Shown piece after piece: positions 7,456 to 16,786 of a DNA stretch of 64,000 nucleotides. Numbering within the stretch: position 1 is the first letter of the stretch; each line of letters begins with the position of its first letter. Below the pieces are notes generated by a model. The model was not told where the DNA came from, made no database searches, and was given only the letters and a program-made list of their open reading frames with translations. The position numbers and the translations under genes were made by a program. Origin of the DNA: Nonlabens arenilitoris (GTDB taxonomy: Bacteria; Bacteroidota; Bacteroidia; Flavobacteriales; Flavobacteriaceae); contig NZ_MTPW01000001.1 of assembly GCF_002954765.1 (NCBI RefSeq), positions 248,001 to 312,000 on the forward strand. The letters are read 5' to 3'.

Positions 7456-8681
7456 TTATTTACTTGCAGGAATAGTTACAACAAAAGTAGACCCTTTATT
7501 TTCTTCACTTTGAAATGTAATATTACCACCTAAGTTTTTTAAATGATTTTTACAATATTAAGACCTATACCAGTACCTGGATTGAGTAATACATTTTCTG
7601 CCCTGAAATAACGATCAAATATAAAACGTTGTTCATGTACCGGTATTCCTATACCTTGATCAATTATTTTAATTTCTGTAAAGTCTTCCTTTTCTAAAAC
7701 TTTTATATCTACTGTAGTACCTTCACTAGAATACTTAACAGCATTATGTATAAGGTTACTAAGAGACAATTCCAGTATTTTTTCATCAAAATCTAATGTT
7801 ATAGCATCTGCATTTTTTGGGTAATTTATACTTTGACCGTCTTTCAGATGAACATTTGCATCATAGATCACCTCATTAAGCACTTTACTTAATGGAAAAG
7901 ATGATATTCGATAATTAGTCTTACCGGTATCTAATCGCTCAATAGATAGAAAATCATCTATTATTGTATTAAGGTATTTTACTTTACTTTTTATTGTGTT
8001 AAGGTGTTTTATCCTTTTTTCCTGATGTTCTTCTTTGGAGTATTTTGAAATTAATGTTGCCGATGTCAAAATACCACTTATTGGCGTTTTAAATTCATGG
8101 GAAACTAATGATAAGAACTTTGTCTTTAATTCATTTAATTCTTTTTCTTTTTGCAGCGCCTCATTAGCATTTCTCTCTGCTTCTTTTCTTAGCGATACCT
8201 CTTCCTGCAGCGATTCAACAGCTGCATTTAAAGATTTTGTACGTTCTTCAATCTTCTCTTCTAGATGATTATTGAGATCTTCTATATACTTTTCTTGAGC
8301 TTTACGTATCGTAATATCTGTGACCAGAGCCATCACGTAATCGTGACCATGTAATGTAAAAGGATTTAAACCAGCTTCAACCGGGAATTGTGAGCCGTCT
8401 TTGCGCATTCCATAAAGCACGCGACCTTTACCCATTTCTCGCTTCTGACTGTGCTTCATAAAACCATCAAAGTGAGAATGATGTTCTTTGTGATAAGATG
8501 ATGGGATTAATGTATGAAGATGCTGGCCTTCAAGCTCTTCTTTATCATAACCAAAAATACCTCTTGCCGAAGCGTTAGTTGCGACAATAAACTGTTCTGA
8601 ATTTACTACAACTATACCTTCTGACGCACCTTCAAATAAGATGCGAAACGCTTCTTCTACACTTTCTTCAAAAAACTTCAT
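7456..8681 (-). CDS. PAS sensor histidine kinase, frameshifted near the C-terminus
   Basis: PAS domain (about 10-125), coiled coil (130-188), H box with His195 (LSLVSHEFKTPISGI), N box (LSNLIHNAVKYSS), G1 (DQGIGIP), F box and G2 (GTGIGLNIVK). There is no membrane segment, so it senses in the cytoplasm. The frame as read stops at 7539 right after G2. The remaining ~30 residues (HLKNLGGNITF ... STFVVTIPASK, stop 7456-7458) continue in another frame. One base is missing in an A run (T5 on the plus strand, 7547-7551); restoring it gives 409 codons. It is either a real inactivating or contingency mutation, or a homopolymer sequencing error. The intended stop lies 7 bases before the regulator's ATG, so the two form an operon. 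Confidence 0.85.
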
Positions 8682-8787
8682 ATCTCAAAAATACAATTAA
8701 AAGAACTGATTTTTTAAACTCAGTAATAAAGCTATTAAACCTTATCAATACATCTCTCTTCTATTAAATACAACCATTTTGTTATCA

Positions 8788-8830
8788 TGATATAAATCAT
8801 AGTTCTCCTTTAAAACAACTCATAAATTTG
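8788..8830 (+). promoter_or_regulatory. Crp/Fnr-type box plus -7 promoter of terB-like gene
   Basis: TGATATAAATCA (8788-8799), 23 nt, TAAATTTG (8823-8830), then 18 nt to the ATG at 8849. This is the only plus-strand member of the promoter set. It shows that an upstream TTG start at 8828 is not the real start, because that codon is part of the -7 box. Confidence 0.78.
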
Positions 8831-8848
8831 ATAAATAAATCACTGATT

Positions 8849-9256
8849 ATGAAATCAAATATCAAAACCACTCAAGCTTTTTATCATAATCTAGGCAAGT
8901 TATTTTATGCCATTGCTTTCAGTGATAAAAAAGTATCCCAAGAAGAATTTAAAACTCTAAAAAAATACATAGAAAACTACTGGCTACAATATGATAACCT
9001 CACAGATATATTTGATAATGATGCGGCACACCTCATAGAAGTCGTATTTGAAGGAGTTCAATTCTTTAATGAAAGTGCAGACGATATGTACAATGCTTTC
9101 ATTACTTATAAAAATGAACAACCGCATTTATATAATGATCAAGTAAACCGTCTTATTTTAGAAACTGCCAGAGCAATTGCATACTCATATGCACAGGTAA
9201 ACAAATCAGAACTTATTATTTTAAATAAGTTAGAAATGGAAATAAACAAACTATAG
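8849..9256 (+). CDS. TerB-like stress protein
   Basis: 135 aa, all-helical by composition. Features such as KLFYAIAFSDKKVSQEEF near the N-terminus and a second acidic helix pair resemble TerB/DjlA-type domains, which often carry metal-binding acidic residues; the level of similarity is weak. The gene is divergent from the kinase/regulator operon and has the same activator-type promoter as the usp genes. That puts it in the same predicted regulon and supports a stress role. A second TerB-like protein is encoded at 49549-49884. Confidence 0.6.
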   Translation: MKSNIKTTQAFYHNLGKLFYAIAFSDKKVSQEEFKTLKKYIENYWLQYDNLTDIFDNDAAHLIEVVFEGVQFFNESADDMYNAFITYKNEQPHLYNDQVNRLILETARAIAYSYAQVNKSELIILNKLEMEINKL

Positions 9257-9308
9257 AACATATCCACAACTAATGCTAACAGTACAAAATAACCTATAAC
9301 GATATTTA

Positions 9309-9770
9309 ATGATGACGACACAAACAGAACATCTTATTGCACTATGGAAAGAATCACGCGCGAGATTAGAAAATCAATTAGGTGACATAACTGCATTTGA
9401 CTTAAAGAAAAAACTTGCGCCTTCCCGTAATAGTTTAGGCTATTTACTTCGTCATATAGCAGAGGTTGAGCTACTTTTTGCAAAAAATGTTTTTGGAGCA
9501 AAAGACACAAAAATCATTGCCAAAACCATCATTGCACAACACGACACCGGTGAATGGACTGATCTAGAAAAATTGATATTAATGCTTGATAACTCTAGAA
9601 ACACTATAATCAACATTCTTCAAAAGCAAAATTCTACAGACTGGGATCAAGAAATAGAAACAAAAGAATTTGGTATTAAAACAAAAGTACAAGCTCTAGG
9701 TCGTATCATCTCACACACAGCCTATCATGCTGGTCAGATAGGTATAATTATTAAATACGGAACAGTTTAA
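9309..9770 (+). CDS. DinB-like (DUF664/YfiT type) four-helix metalloprotein
   Basis: 153 aa. It has the DinB/YfiT layout: a long first helix (EHLIALWKESRARLENQL), then GYLLRHIAEVELLF with a first His, and the hallmark HTAYHAGQIG near the C-terminus with two more His, the usual metal triad. Family members include metal-dependent thiol S-transferases (bacillithiol, mycothiol) and proteins of unknown role, so the substrate is not predictable. Only 7 bases separate it from the next gene. Confidence 0.8.
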   Translation: MMTTQTEHLIALWKESRARLENQLGDITAFDLKKKLAPSRNSLGYLLRHIAEVELLFAKNVFGAKDTKIIAKTIIAQHDTGEWTDLEKLILMLDNSRNTIINILQKQNSTDWDQEIETKEFGIKTKVQALGRIISHTAYHAGQIGIIIKYGTV

Positions 9771-9777
9771 TTAATAG

Positions 9778-10698
9778 ATGGAACTAATCGATCAATTACA
9801 AACATGGATCTCGCAAAATCCTACCACGGCAAGTATCTTTAAATATTTAGTTTGGGTTATCGCTATATTAATTGCTGTACAAGTTCTTAGAAGATTATTA
9901 AAGAAAAAGTTGCCTGATAGTGTCACTAGATATAAATCTCAAAAAGGTGTTGAAATCATAGGTTATATTTTTATCATCTTTTTATCCATTACTTACTTTA
10001 CTGGTAATATCACAGACTTTACAATTACTATCGGGCTACTATCTGCTGGTATAGCCATCACTCTTCAAGAGCTTTTTTTAAGTATCGCAGGTTCATTATA
10101 TATATTTTTTGTGAAGGTCTATAAACCTGGTGACCGAATAGAAATTAATGGTATTAAAGGCGATGTGATAGATATAGACAGTATCTACACTACAATGATG
10201 GAAATAGGCGAATGGGTAAGCACAGATAATTATAGTGGCCGTATTGTTAAATTAAGTAATGCCTTTGTTTTTAAAGGACCCATTTATAATTTTTCTCAAG
10301 ATTTCCCATTCATTTGGGATGAATTTAATTTACCTATCCATTACACATCAGATTTAGAACTTACCAAAAAAATTGTCGCTGATATTGCTCAAAAAACACT
10401 GTCAGATTATGTCAATCTCTCAAAAAGCCACTGGCAAAATGTAGTTTCAAAATACTACATTGAAGATGCTATGGTAGAGCCTACTATAGCCATCACACTT
10501 ACTGATAACTGGATACAACTTAATCTGAGATATATTGTAGACTATAAAAAAAGACGCGTTACAAAACATGACTTACAACAGCAAATTCAACAGGCAATTC
10601 ATGCCACTAATGGAATCGTTTCATTAGCATCTACTACATTTGAAGTAATAAGAATGCCTACAACAAATATAAAAGTAACCTCGCCTACTCAACATTAA
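9778..10698 (+). CDS. MscS-family mechanosensitive channel
   Basis: 306 aa. Three hydrophobic segments lie at about 18-37, 57-76 and 80-115; the last, Gly/Ala-rich, is the pore helix (GLLSAGIAITLQELFLSIAG). The MscS beta domain follows (YKPGDRIEINGIKGDVIDIDS, then a strand ending NAFVFKGPIYNFS), with an alpha/beta C-terminal domain. It is an inner-membrane channel that releases solutes on hypo-osmotic shock. It is closely spaced with the DinB-like gene before it and deoC after it. Confidence 0.9.
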   Translation: MELIDQLQTWISQNPTTASIFKYLVWVIAILIAVQVLRRLLKKKLPDSVTRYKSQKGVEIIGYIFIIFLSITYFTGNITDFTITIGLLSAGIAITLQELFLSIAGSLYIFFVKVYKPGDRIEINGIKGDVIDIDSIYTTMMEIGEWVSTDNYSGRIVKLSNAFVFKGPIYNFSQDFPFIWDEFNLPIHYTSDLELTKKIVADIAQKTLSDYVNLSKSHWQNVVSKYYIEDAMVEPTIAITLTDNWIQLNLRYIVDYKKRRVTKHDLQQQIQQAIHATNGIVSLASTTFEVIRMPTTNIKVTSPTQH

Positions 10699-10704
10699 TA
10701 CCAC

Positions 10705-11349
10705 ATGAACTCTATCAACACTTATATAGACCATACACAACTTAAAGCAACTTCTACATTAGACGATATAGCCATATTATGTAAAGAAGCTATGGAGCAC
10801 CATTTTTATGCGGTATGCGTTAATGGTTGTTATACCGCTTTCGCGAAAGCGCAATTAAAAAACACCTCGATAAAAATAGCTACCGTTGTGGGATTTCCAC
10901 TAGGAGCTGTGAGTACCGAAACCAAAGTTTTTGAAACTAAAGATGCAATAGCGCATGGTGCTGATGAGATCGACATGGTATTACAAATAGGAGCCTTAAT
11001 AAATAATGATCTTGAAACAGTGAAAAAAGATATCCTTGCAGTGCGAGAAGCTTCAAAAGGAAAAGTACTTAAAGTCATCTTTGAGAACTGTTACCTCACT
11101 GATAGTCAAATTAAAAATGCCTGTGACATATGCCTAGAGGTAAAGGTAGACTTCATTAAAACCTCAACTGGTTTTGGGACTGGTGGCGCAACCATTGAAA
11201 ATGTAAGTTTAATGAAAAAAGCAGTAGGTAATAAAATTAAAATTAAAGCCTCTGGTGGTATTAGAGATAAAGAGACTGCTCTAGAGTACATTGCCTTGGG
11301 CGTTGATAGAATAGGAACGTCATCTGGTATTGATATCATAAAAGTATAA
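10705..11349 (+). CDS. deoC: deoxyribose-phosphate aldolase
   Basis: 214 aa TIM barrel. The Schiff-base Lys152 is in DFIKTSTGFGTGGAT, the second Lys is in KIKASGGIRDKETAL, and the phosphate-binding Gly-rich end is RIGTSSG. It cleaves 2-deoxyribose-5-phosphate to glyceraldehyde-3-phosphate and acetaldehyde. It stands 18 bases before deoD, so the pair forms a deoxynucleoside salvage and catabolism unit. Residues 45-49 (A-F-A-K-A) are encoded by the palindrome GCTTTCGCGAAAGC. Confidence 0.95.
   Translation: MNSINTYIDHTQLKATSTLDDIAILCKEAMEHHFYAVCVNGCYTAFAKAQLKNTSIKIATVVGFPLGAVSTETKVFETKDAIAHGADEIDMVLQIGALINNDLETVKKDILAVREASKGKVLKVIFENCYLTDSQIKNACDICLEVKVDFIKTSTGFGTGGATIENVSLMKKAVGNKIKIKASGGIRDKETALEYIALGVDRIGTSSGIDIIKV
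10837..10850. repeat. GCTTTCGCGAAAGC palindrome, copy 2
   Basis: Exact copy inside deoC, read in the frame A-F-A-K-A on a solvent-type helix. Confidence 0.9.
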
Positions 11350-11367
11350 TCATTAAAGAACCATACA

Positions 11368-12066
11368 ATGAGTACACATATAGAGGCCAAAAAAGGGCAA
11401 ATTGCAGAAACGGTACTTCTTCCTGGAGATCCTATGCGTGCAAAATGGATAGCTGAAACCTTTCTGGATAAACCAACCTGCTATAATGATGTACGTGGCA
11501 TGTTGGGCTATACTGGAAGCTATAAAGGTAAGCCTGTATCTGTACAAGGAACTGGTATGGGAATACCGTCTGCACTTATCTACTGTCATGAGCTGATTAA
11601 TGATTATGGAGTAAAGAATTTAATACGTGTAGGATCTGCTGGTTCTTATCAAAAGGATGTAGTGATAAGAGATATTGTGATTGCAATGGCTGCCAGTACG
11701 ACATCTGGAATTAATAATTCAAGATTTAAGAATGCCGACTACTCTCCTACTGCAAATTTTGATTTGTTTTTAAAAGCGTGTCTATATGCAAGAGAAAATA
11801 ATATTGACATTAAAGCTGGTAACATTTTATCTGCAGATGAGTTCTATGAAGACGACTTTGAAAACTATAAACAATGGGCAAACTATGGTGTATTGTGTGT
11901 AGAAATGGAAACTGCTGGATTATATACCATTGCAGCAAAGCACAATGTTAAGGCACTTTCTATACTGACTATATCAGATTCACTGGTAACAGGAGAACAT
12001 ACAACGTCTGAAGAAAGAGAAACGACATTTCAAAAAATGATTGAGATAGCACTCTCTACCTTATAA
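11368..12066 (+). CDS. deoD: purine-nucleoside phosphorylase (DeoD type)
   Basis: 232 aa, the usual length of hexameric DeoD. Recognisable segments: [26 protein letters not shown] start with the first phosphate-binding Gly/Asp, [38 protein letters not shown] (ribose and base contacts), and [11 protein letters not shown] with the catalytic Asp. It phosphorolyses purine nucleosides. It is the last gene of the DinB-mscS-deoC-deoD run. The following 97 bases hold no strong terminator. Confidence 0.95.
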   Translation: MSTHIEAKKGQIAETVLLPGDPMRAKWIAETFLDKPTCYNDVRGMLGYTGSYKGKPVSVQGTGMGIPSALIYCHELINDYGVKNLIRVGSAGSYQKDVVIRDIVIAMAASTTSGINNSRFKNADYSPTANFDLFLKACLYARENNIDIKAGNILSADEFYEDDFENYKQWANYGVLCVEMETAGLYTIAAKHNVKALSILTISDSLVTGEHTTSEERETTFQKMIEIALSTL

Positions 12067-12163
12067 AAACTTACACTTTTATATCATCAAAAAAGACACT
12101 CGCTTTGCCATTATTGAAAACTAAAATTAATCTTTCCGTTATTAATACGGTATAAGATATTAT

Positions 12164-14434
12164 TTAATGCGAGATGACTATATATTCTGTTCCTGTACTC
12201 TGGATAGTATATCGGTCAGAAGCCATTAGAGTATTAAAAGTGTTAGCGCCTGATAGAGAATCGTCAGTAATATTAAGTACAGATCCACCACTTAGAATCG
12301 ATACAGAACCTATGATGTCATTTTTTGCTATAAGAATAAAAATTTTACCTTTATTAGAAACTGCTGGCGCTGGTAAATCAATACTAGTTGTAGCATTAAC
12401 AATTCTAATCGTATAATCTTCTAAAGTAGCAGTATAAGACGCTCCAGAAGTTGTTTCTTCAAATGAGCTCGTTTTATTTAATTCAGCACCTGTACTAGCA
12501 AGTTTAACAATGCCAGTATCTGTTATCATTAAAGTTCTATCTGTACTTGCTGTAGATGTCTGTAAACCTTCTATTCTCAATGGATCATTATCTACATCTT
12601 TAATATGTACCTTATGTGTTGCTTCATCATTATCAATGTCTTGCGAATTCTCTTTGAAAAGCGCCAAGTATCCACGATTATTAATCATCAGACCAGATTG
12701 AAAACCTCCTCTAGGACCTAACACGTTGTATGTCACAAAATCCATTTTTGAAGATCTGGAAGAATCATCATTATCAACTAGTCTCGCTACAATAGCACCC
12801 ATTTCACGTGTCCCTGCAAAATTTTCTACGGCCATACGGTACGTAAACTTAGGACCATAACCAGCTAGTTTTGATAAGTCTATCATGGTAAATGTGTTGG
12901 TACTTGAATTTACATTAGTGCGTACCACACGTAATGCACCTTCATTGATAGTAGTAGCTCCATTTACAAATAACTTATCATTGGTGTACACATCACCATT
13001 GGCTATCATCGGTTGATCTGTATTAGCATAAATAGCACCAGCATCTGTTACCACGACATCGTTACCAGCATCTGCAGGTCTGTTAGCGGTTGTTCTTGTA
13101 TTAACAGAATCATACGTCCATTCTGACTCATCGGTGTTCACCGGTGACCAGGCACTAGCGGTACTATTCCAGTAATGAAAACCTTCTTTATAGCTGATGT
13201 CATCTGTTGTAGCTGGTGTACCTAATGTATTAACCCAATCAGCATTAAGGAATACTAACTGTCCATTCTCAGAACCGTTTATCGTTAAATCAATAACTCT
13301 AGGTACTAAAACACCATCAGTAGCTGTAACAGCTCCTAAATGATTGACTGCCCTTACGTCTAAAGATGATTGCGGTGATGAGGTGTTGATACCAGTATTA
13401 GAGTTCTTAAGAATCGTAAAGGCATTACTAAAGGTTGTAGTTCCACTTAATCTAGATCCATTACCGACACTAAATAACCTATCTGCTGCATCAAATCCAG
13501 CTGCATTAACAGGTGTATATCGCTCATTATAAGTCCCTACTACCATCTCACTTCCCGATGGACTAGAAAGGTTATTACCTAATGTAAAACTACCTAAACC
13601 TGTACTAGAATTATTATTCCCCAGTGAGAATGAGTTTTCACCAGATGCAACATTTGAAAAACCTATAGCAGTACTATTAATAGCAGTGGCGTCGTTTAAT
13701 CGTCCTAATGCAATAGCATTTTCGGCAATGGCATCACTTGTATTTCCTATCGATATACTATTTAAACCTGTCGCCCTTGACGCAATACCAGCAGATATGG
13801 AATGATCTCCACTTGCTGTCGTTCCTCTACCCATAGCAACAGAATAATCTCCAGTAGAATTATTAATATACCCTAAAGCTGTTGCTGCAGTTCCAGATAC
13901 CGTATTATCATATCCTAGAGCAATTGCATAAGAAGAGGTTGCTAGGTTATCTCTTCCCATCGCCATACTAAAAGAACCTAGATTTGTATTATCCCAATCG
14001 GTATTATCATTATACCCTACTCTGAAAGCTCCTTTTCCTTTATCAAAAAACATTCTGTAATCGTCACTCGCACCACTCATATTATTCAATTGTGTGCTTC
14101 CAAAAACAAAATCGTCTCGTGCAATATCGGTTGTATTATGTACAACACCACTTTCACTGATAAATTCACTACTAGAAATTAATCTAATCCAGATGGTACC
14201 ATTAAAATAATAAAAACCATCTTCATTATTTGTTTGATAAACTAAAAGGCCTTGAACAGGACTTGCTATTGCGGTTCTGTCAGACTCATCCATACGTGGA
14301 ATTAAAATTCCGCCGTCAGTAGATTCAATATCTAAAATACTTGATGGATCAGGAGTATCTGTGCCGATACCAACTTGTGCCTGAGCACTTAAAGCTGATA
14401 GTAGTATGATAATTAAAATATACAAATTCTTCAT
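12164..14434 (-). CDS. secreted surface protein with YadA-head-like repeats
   Basis: 756 aa with a signal peptide (cut after QAQ). The N-terminal part (VGIGTDTPDPSSILDIES ... GLLVYQT) is the usual start of flavobacterial structural proteins. From about 165 to 290, eight or more ~14-residue repeats of the type A-x-A-L-G (for example SIAIALG/AIALGRLND/TAIGFSNVASGEN) match the left-handed beta-roll head repeats of trimeric autotransporters. A second block near 350 repeats the N-terminal theme. No T9SS C-terminal sorting domain or YadA anchor is visible; the end is a short beta-rich domain (ISH). I expect export to the cell surface or medium. It is divergent from mqo. Confidence 0.75.
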   Translation of the reverse strand: MKNLYILIIILLSALSAQAQVGIGTDTPDPSSILDIESTDGGILIPRMDESDRTAIASPVQGLLVYQTNNEDGFYYFNGTIWIRLISSSEFISESGVVHNTTDIARDDFVFGSTQLNNMSGASDDYRMFFDKGKGAFRVGYNDNTDWDNTNLGSFSMAMGRDNLATSSYAIALGYDNTVSGTAATALGYINNSTGDYSVAMGRGTTASGDHSISAGIASRATGLNSISIGNTSDAIAENAIALGRLNDATAINSTAIGFSNVASGENSFSLGNNNSSTGLGSFTLGNNLSSPSGSEMVVGTYNERYTPVNAAGFDAADRLFSVGNGSRLSGTTTFSNAFTILKNSNTGINTSSPQSSLDVRAVNHLGAVTATDGVLVPRVIDLTINGSENGQLVFLNADWVNTLGTPATTDDISYKEGFHYWNSTASAWSPVNTDESEWTYDSVNTRTTANRPADAGNDVVVTDAGAIYANTDQPMIANGDVYTNDKLFVNGATTINEGALRVVRTNVNSSTNTFTMIDLSKLAGYGPKFTYRMAVENFAGTREMGAIVARLVDNDDSSRSSKMDFVTYNVLGPRGGFQSGLMINNRGYLALFKENSQDIDNDEATHKVHIKDVDNDPLRIEGLQTSTASTDRTLMITDTGIVKLASTGAELNKTSSFEETTSGASYTATLEDYTIRIVNATTSIDLPAPAVSNKGKIFILIAKNDIIGSVSILSGGSVLNITDDSLSGANTFNTLMASDRYTIQSTGTEYIVISH

Positions 14435-14568
14435 AGACTACAAAGATATTATCATTTCCAGTCAATAATCGTACTAAAGATAAAAACAAACATCTTATCG
14501 ACGTAACAGCTGCAATAACCGACAAATACTCACTTTAACAGACTCATTATCGACTAATTACTTTATCC

Positions 14569-14576
14569 TATGTTTG
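14569..14576 (+). promoter_or_regulatory. candidate -7 box for mqo
   Basis: TATGTTTG fits TAnnTTTG and lies 66 bases before the mqo ATG in the 208-base divergent region. No matching TTG at -33 is evident, so confidence is low. Confidence 0.35.
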
Positions 14577-14642
14577 ATTAAATGATGTATACATTATCAT
14601 TTAACTCGTTTTTCTTACTCATTAATTTAATAATCCTTAAAA

Positions 14643-16118
14643 TTGAGAATGGAAAACAAAGACTACGACCTTATATGTGTTGGCGCTGGTATCATGACCG
14701 CTACGCTAGCCCTTATTACTAAAATACTTCAACCAGAAATGCGCATTCTAATTTTAGAACGATTAGATCAAGTTGCTCAAGAAAGTAGTGCTGCATGGAA
14801 TAATGCTGGAACTGGTCATAGTGCTTTATGTGAACTTAATTATTGCCCTCAACAAAATAATCAGGTTGATATTAGTAAGGCAATAGACATTTGTACACAA
14901 TTTGAAATGTCTAAACAATTCTGGAGTTACCTGGTAGCTCAAAATCTGATCAAAGAACCTAAATCTTTTATAAATCCGGTGCCTCATAATAGCTGGGTTT
15001 ATGGAGCAGATAATGTAGAATATCTAGAGAGACGCTTTCACGCTATGAAAGAACATTTCATGTTTGAATCTATCGAATTCACAAGATCTATAGAGAAAAT
15101 GAAGGAATGGTTTCCATTAATCATGGAAGATCGTGATAAGAGCGATCATATGGCTGGCTCTAGAATCGATCGTGGTGCCGAGATGAACTTCGGATCTCTA
15201 ACAGAACAGCTATTCCATATCCTAGAAACTGAATATAACGTCACCGTTTCATTTAATGAAGAGGTTCAAGATGTAGATCCTGATAAGGATATAGAATGGG
15301 ACGTCATTACTAAAAATAGGATCAGTGGTGATACTAGAACTTTAAGTGCACACCATGTTTTTATAGGTGCCGGTGGCGGTAGTTTGTTACTATTACAAAA
15401 AGTAGAAATAGACGAAAAAGAAGGCTATGGCGGATTTCCCGTAAGTGGAGCGTGGCTGGTTTGTAAAAACCAAGAGATCATTAACCAGCATTACGGCAAG
15501 GTTTATTCTAAAGCCGGACCTAATGATCCACCGATGAGCACACCACATCTAGATACGAGATTTATTAATGGGAAACGCGAATTACTATTTGGTCCTTTTG
15601 CCGGTTTTAGTCCTAAGTTTTTAAAAGAAGGTTCTTATCTAGATCTTTTTAAATCAATTAAGACCGATAATATTAAACCCATGCTGGAGTCCTTTTGGGA
15701 TAATCTACCATTAACACAATACTTAATAAACCAAGTCACGATGTCCTTTGATGACCGCATGGATGATTTGCGCAAGTTCTATAAAAATGCCAAAAATGAA
15801 GACTGGGAATACCTAGTTGCTGGACAACGCGTTCAAATCATTAAAAAAGATGAATTTGAAGGCGGACAGTTGCAGTTTGGCACTGAAGTCATAGCTAGTA
15901 AAGATGGAAGTATTACTTGCCTTTTAGGCGCCTCTCCTGGAGCTTCTACAGCGGTAAAGATTATGCTAGACGTGATAGAAAAAGCTTTTCCAGAACTCAT
16001 AGAAAATCCTGAAACATTAAGTAAATTACAGGAAATGATTCCGTTTTATAAGACTGAGGTTACTAAAGAATTGTTTGAAAAGGAGTTGAAGAAATCTAAG
16101 GAATTGCTAGAGTTATAG
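14643..16118 (+). CDS. mqo: malate:quinone oxidoreductase
   Basis: 491 aa, the normal length. It has an N-terminal FAD-binding fold (YDLICVGAGIMTATLAL), the Mqo hallmark AWNNAGTGHSALCELNY, AGSRIDRGAEMNFG, and the C-terminal LLGASPGASTAVKIM. It is a peripheral membrane flavoenzyme that oxidises malate to oxaloacetate and passes electrons to menaquinone, replacing or backing up NAD-linked malate dehydrogenase. The start may be ATG 14643 or the in-frame ATG at 14649. It is monocistronic; REP-like sequence starts 40 bases after its stop. Confidence 0.95.
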   Translation: MRMENKDYDLICVGAGIMTATLALITKILQPEMRILILERLDQVAQESSAAWNNAGTGHSALCELNYCPQQNNQVDISKAIDICTQFEMSKQFWSYLVAQNLIKEPKSFINPVPHNSWVYGADNVEYLERRFHAMKEHFMFESIEFTRSIEKMKEWFPLIMEDRDKSDHMAGSRIDRGAEMNFGSLTEQLFHILETEYNVTVSFNEEVQDVDPDKDIEWDVITKNRISGDTRTLSAHHVFIGAGGGSLLLLQKVEIDEKEGYGGFPVSGAWLVCKNQEIINQHYGKVYSKAGPNDPPMSTPHLDTRFINGKRELLFGPFAGFSPKFLKEGSYLDLFKSIKTDNIKPMLESFWDNLPLTQYLINQVTMSFDDRMDDLRKFYKNAKNEDWEYLVAGQRVQIIKKDEFEGGQLQFGTEVIASKDGSITCLLGASPGASTAVKIMLDVIEKAFPELIENPETLSKLQEMIPFYKTEVTKELFEKELKKSKELLEL

Positions 16119-16157
16119 TATTATGAATAAAAAATCTCTTATTGAATGTCGCTGATT

Positions 16158-16188
16158 GTCGCGCGCGTTTGCAACGCGAGCAACGTGG
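16158..16188 (+). repeat. REP-like element A
   Basis: GTCGCGCGCGTTTGCAACG followed by CGAGCAACGTGG. The first hairpin is CGCGTTtgcAACGCG. It has the same start and the same ACGTGG end as element G (17745), and lacks the second TGCATT hairpin. It lies between mqo and the convergent lipoprotein gene. Confidence 0.7.
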
Positions 16189-16208
16189 TTAGTAATTTAC
16201 CAGTGTTA

Positions 16209-16598
16209 TCACATATTTCCTCTCCAAATTTCCAACACTTCTGAAGTATTCTTGTTCAATACTACATTGTAAGTTTTACAACGCGCGCGTTTTTCATTTT
16301 TATTACAAGTTGAAAGTTGAACAAACCAAACTCGATCCTCGTTTAGAGATTTTATTGTGAAATTCTCAAATTCAGACAAATCATATTTATAACCAATCTC
16401 CCAAATTAATAAGGCCATTTTTTTTGCACTTTCTTCAGTCGGGAGGATATCAGTATTATACCTAGTAATTATCTCAACTTTTTCGTCAAATCGGTCTATA
16501 TGATGTAACAAATTTTGAGAACTACAAGCAACAAAAATGTAACAAATTGAACATACAATAATCACAAATCTTAATCTCAACACTTTTGACTGTTTCAT
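16209..16598 (-). CDS. small lipoprotein, NTF2-like immunity type
   Basis: 129 aa. The signal peptide ends in a lipobox (FVACSS). The mature part (LPTEESAKKMALLIWEIGYK ... VWFVQLSTC ... YNVVLNKNTSEVLEIWRG) follows the pattern of NTF2-fold immunity proteins: a helix with the E-x-A-x-x-I-A-x-x-I-W pattern, then W-V strands and a final strand with E-V-L-x-I. No toxin gene is beside it. The codons for K-R-A-R-C overlap a REP-like ACGCGCGCGTTT stretch (16281-16292 in plus-strand reading), so the C-terminal part may have absorbed a REP fragment. The function is a family-level guess. Confidence 0.55.
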   Translation of the reverse strand: MKQSKVLRLRFVIIVCSICYIFVACSSQNLLHHIDRFDEKVEIITRYNTDILPTEESAKKMALLIWEIGYKYDLSEFENFTIKSLNEDRVWFVQLSTCNKNEKRARCKTYNVVLNKNTSEVLEIWRGNM

Positions 16599-16726
16599 TG
16601 TTTTTGAATTTTAAAAAAAGTTAACACCACTATAGCAAAAAAACTAACCAATATAAAATCAAACACTTGTAAATATAGAATTAAGAACAAACCAGATATA
16701 ATAAACATGATAATTTAATTACATAT

Positions 16727-16781
16727 GTCGCGCGCGTTTATAACGCGTGATGCTCTATAATTGCATTTATAATGCAAACAC
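16727..16781 (+). repeat. REP-like element C (two hairpins)
   Basis: GTCGCGCGCGTTTATAACGCG forms hairpin 1 (CGCGTT-TAT-AACGCG). A spacer TGATGCTCTATAA leads to hairpin 2, TTGCATT-TAT-AATGCAA (16761-16777). The last base of hairpin 2 is 9 bases from the RAYT stop codon. The two hairpins match elements D and E. Confidence 0.8.
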
Positions 16782-16786
16782 TTCAC

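Noticed and set aside
16281..16292. REP-like ACGCGCGCGTTT inside the lipoprotein gene
   Set aside because: Only the CG core matches and no hairpin partner is present, so I do not list it as a separate element. It may be a fragment.
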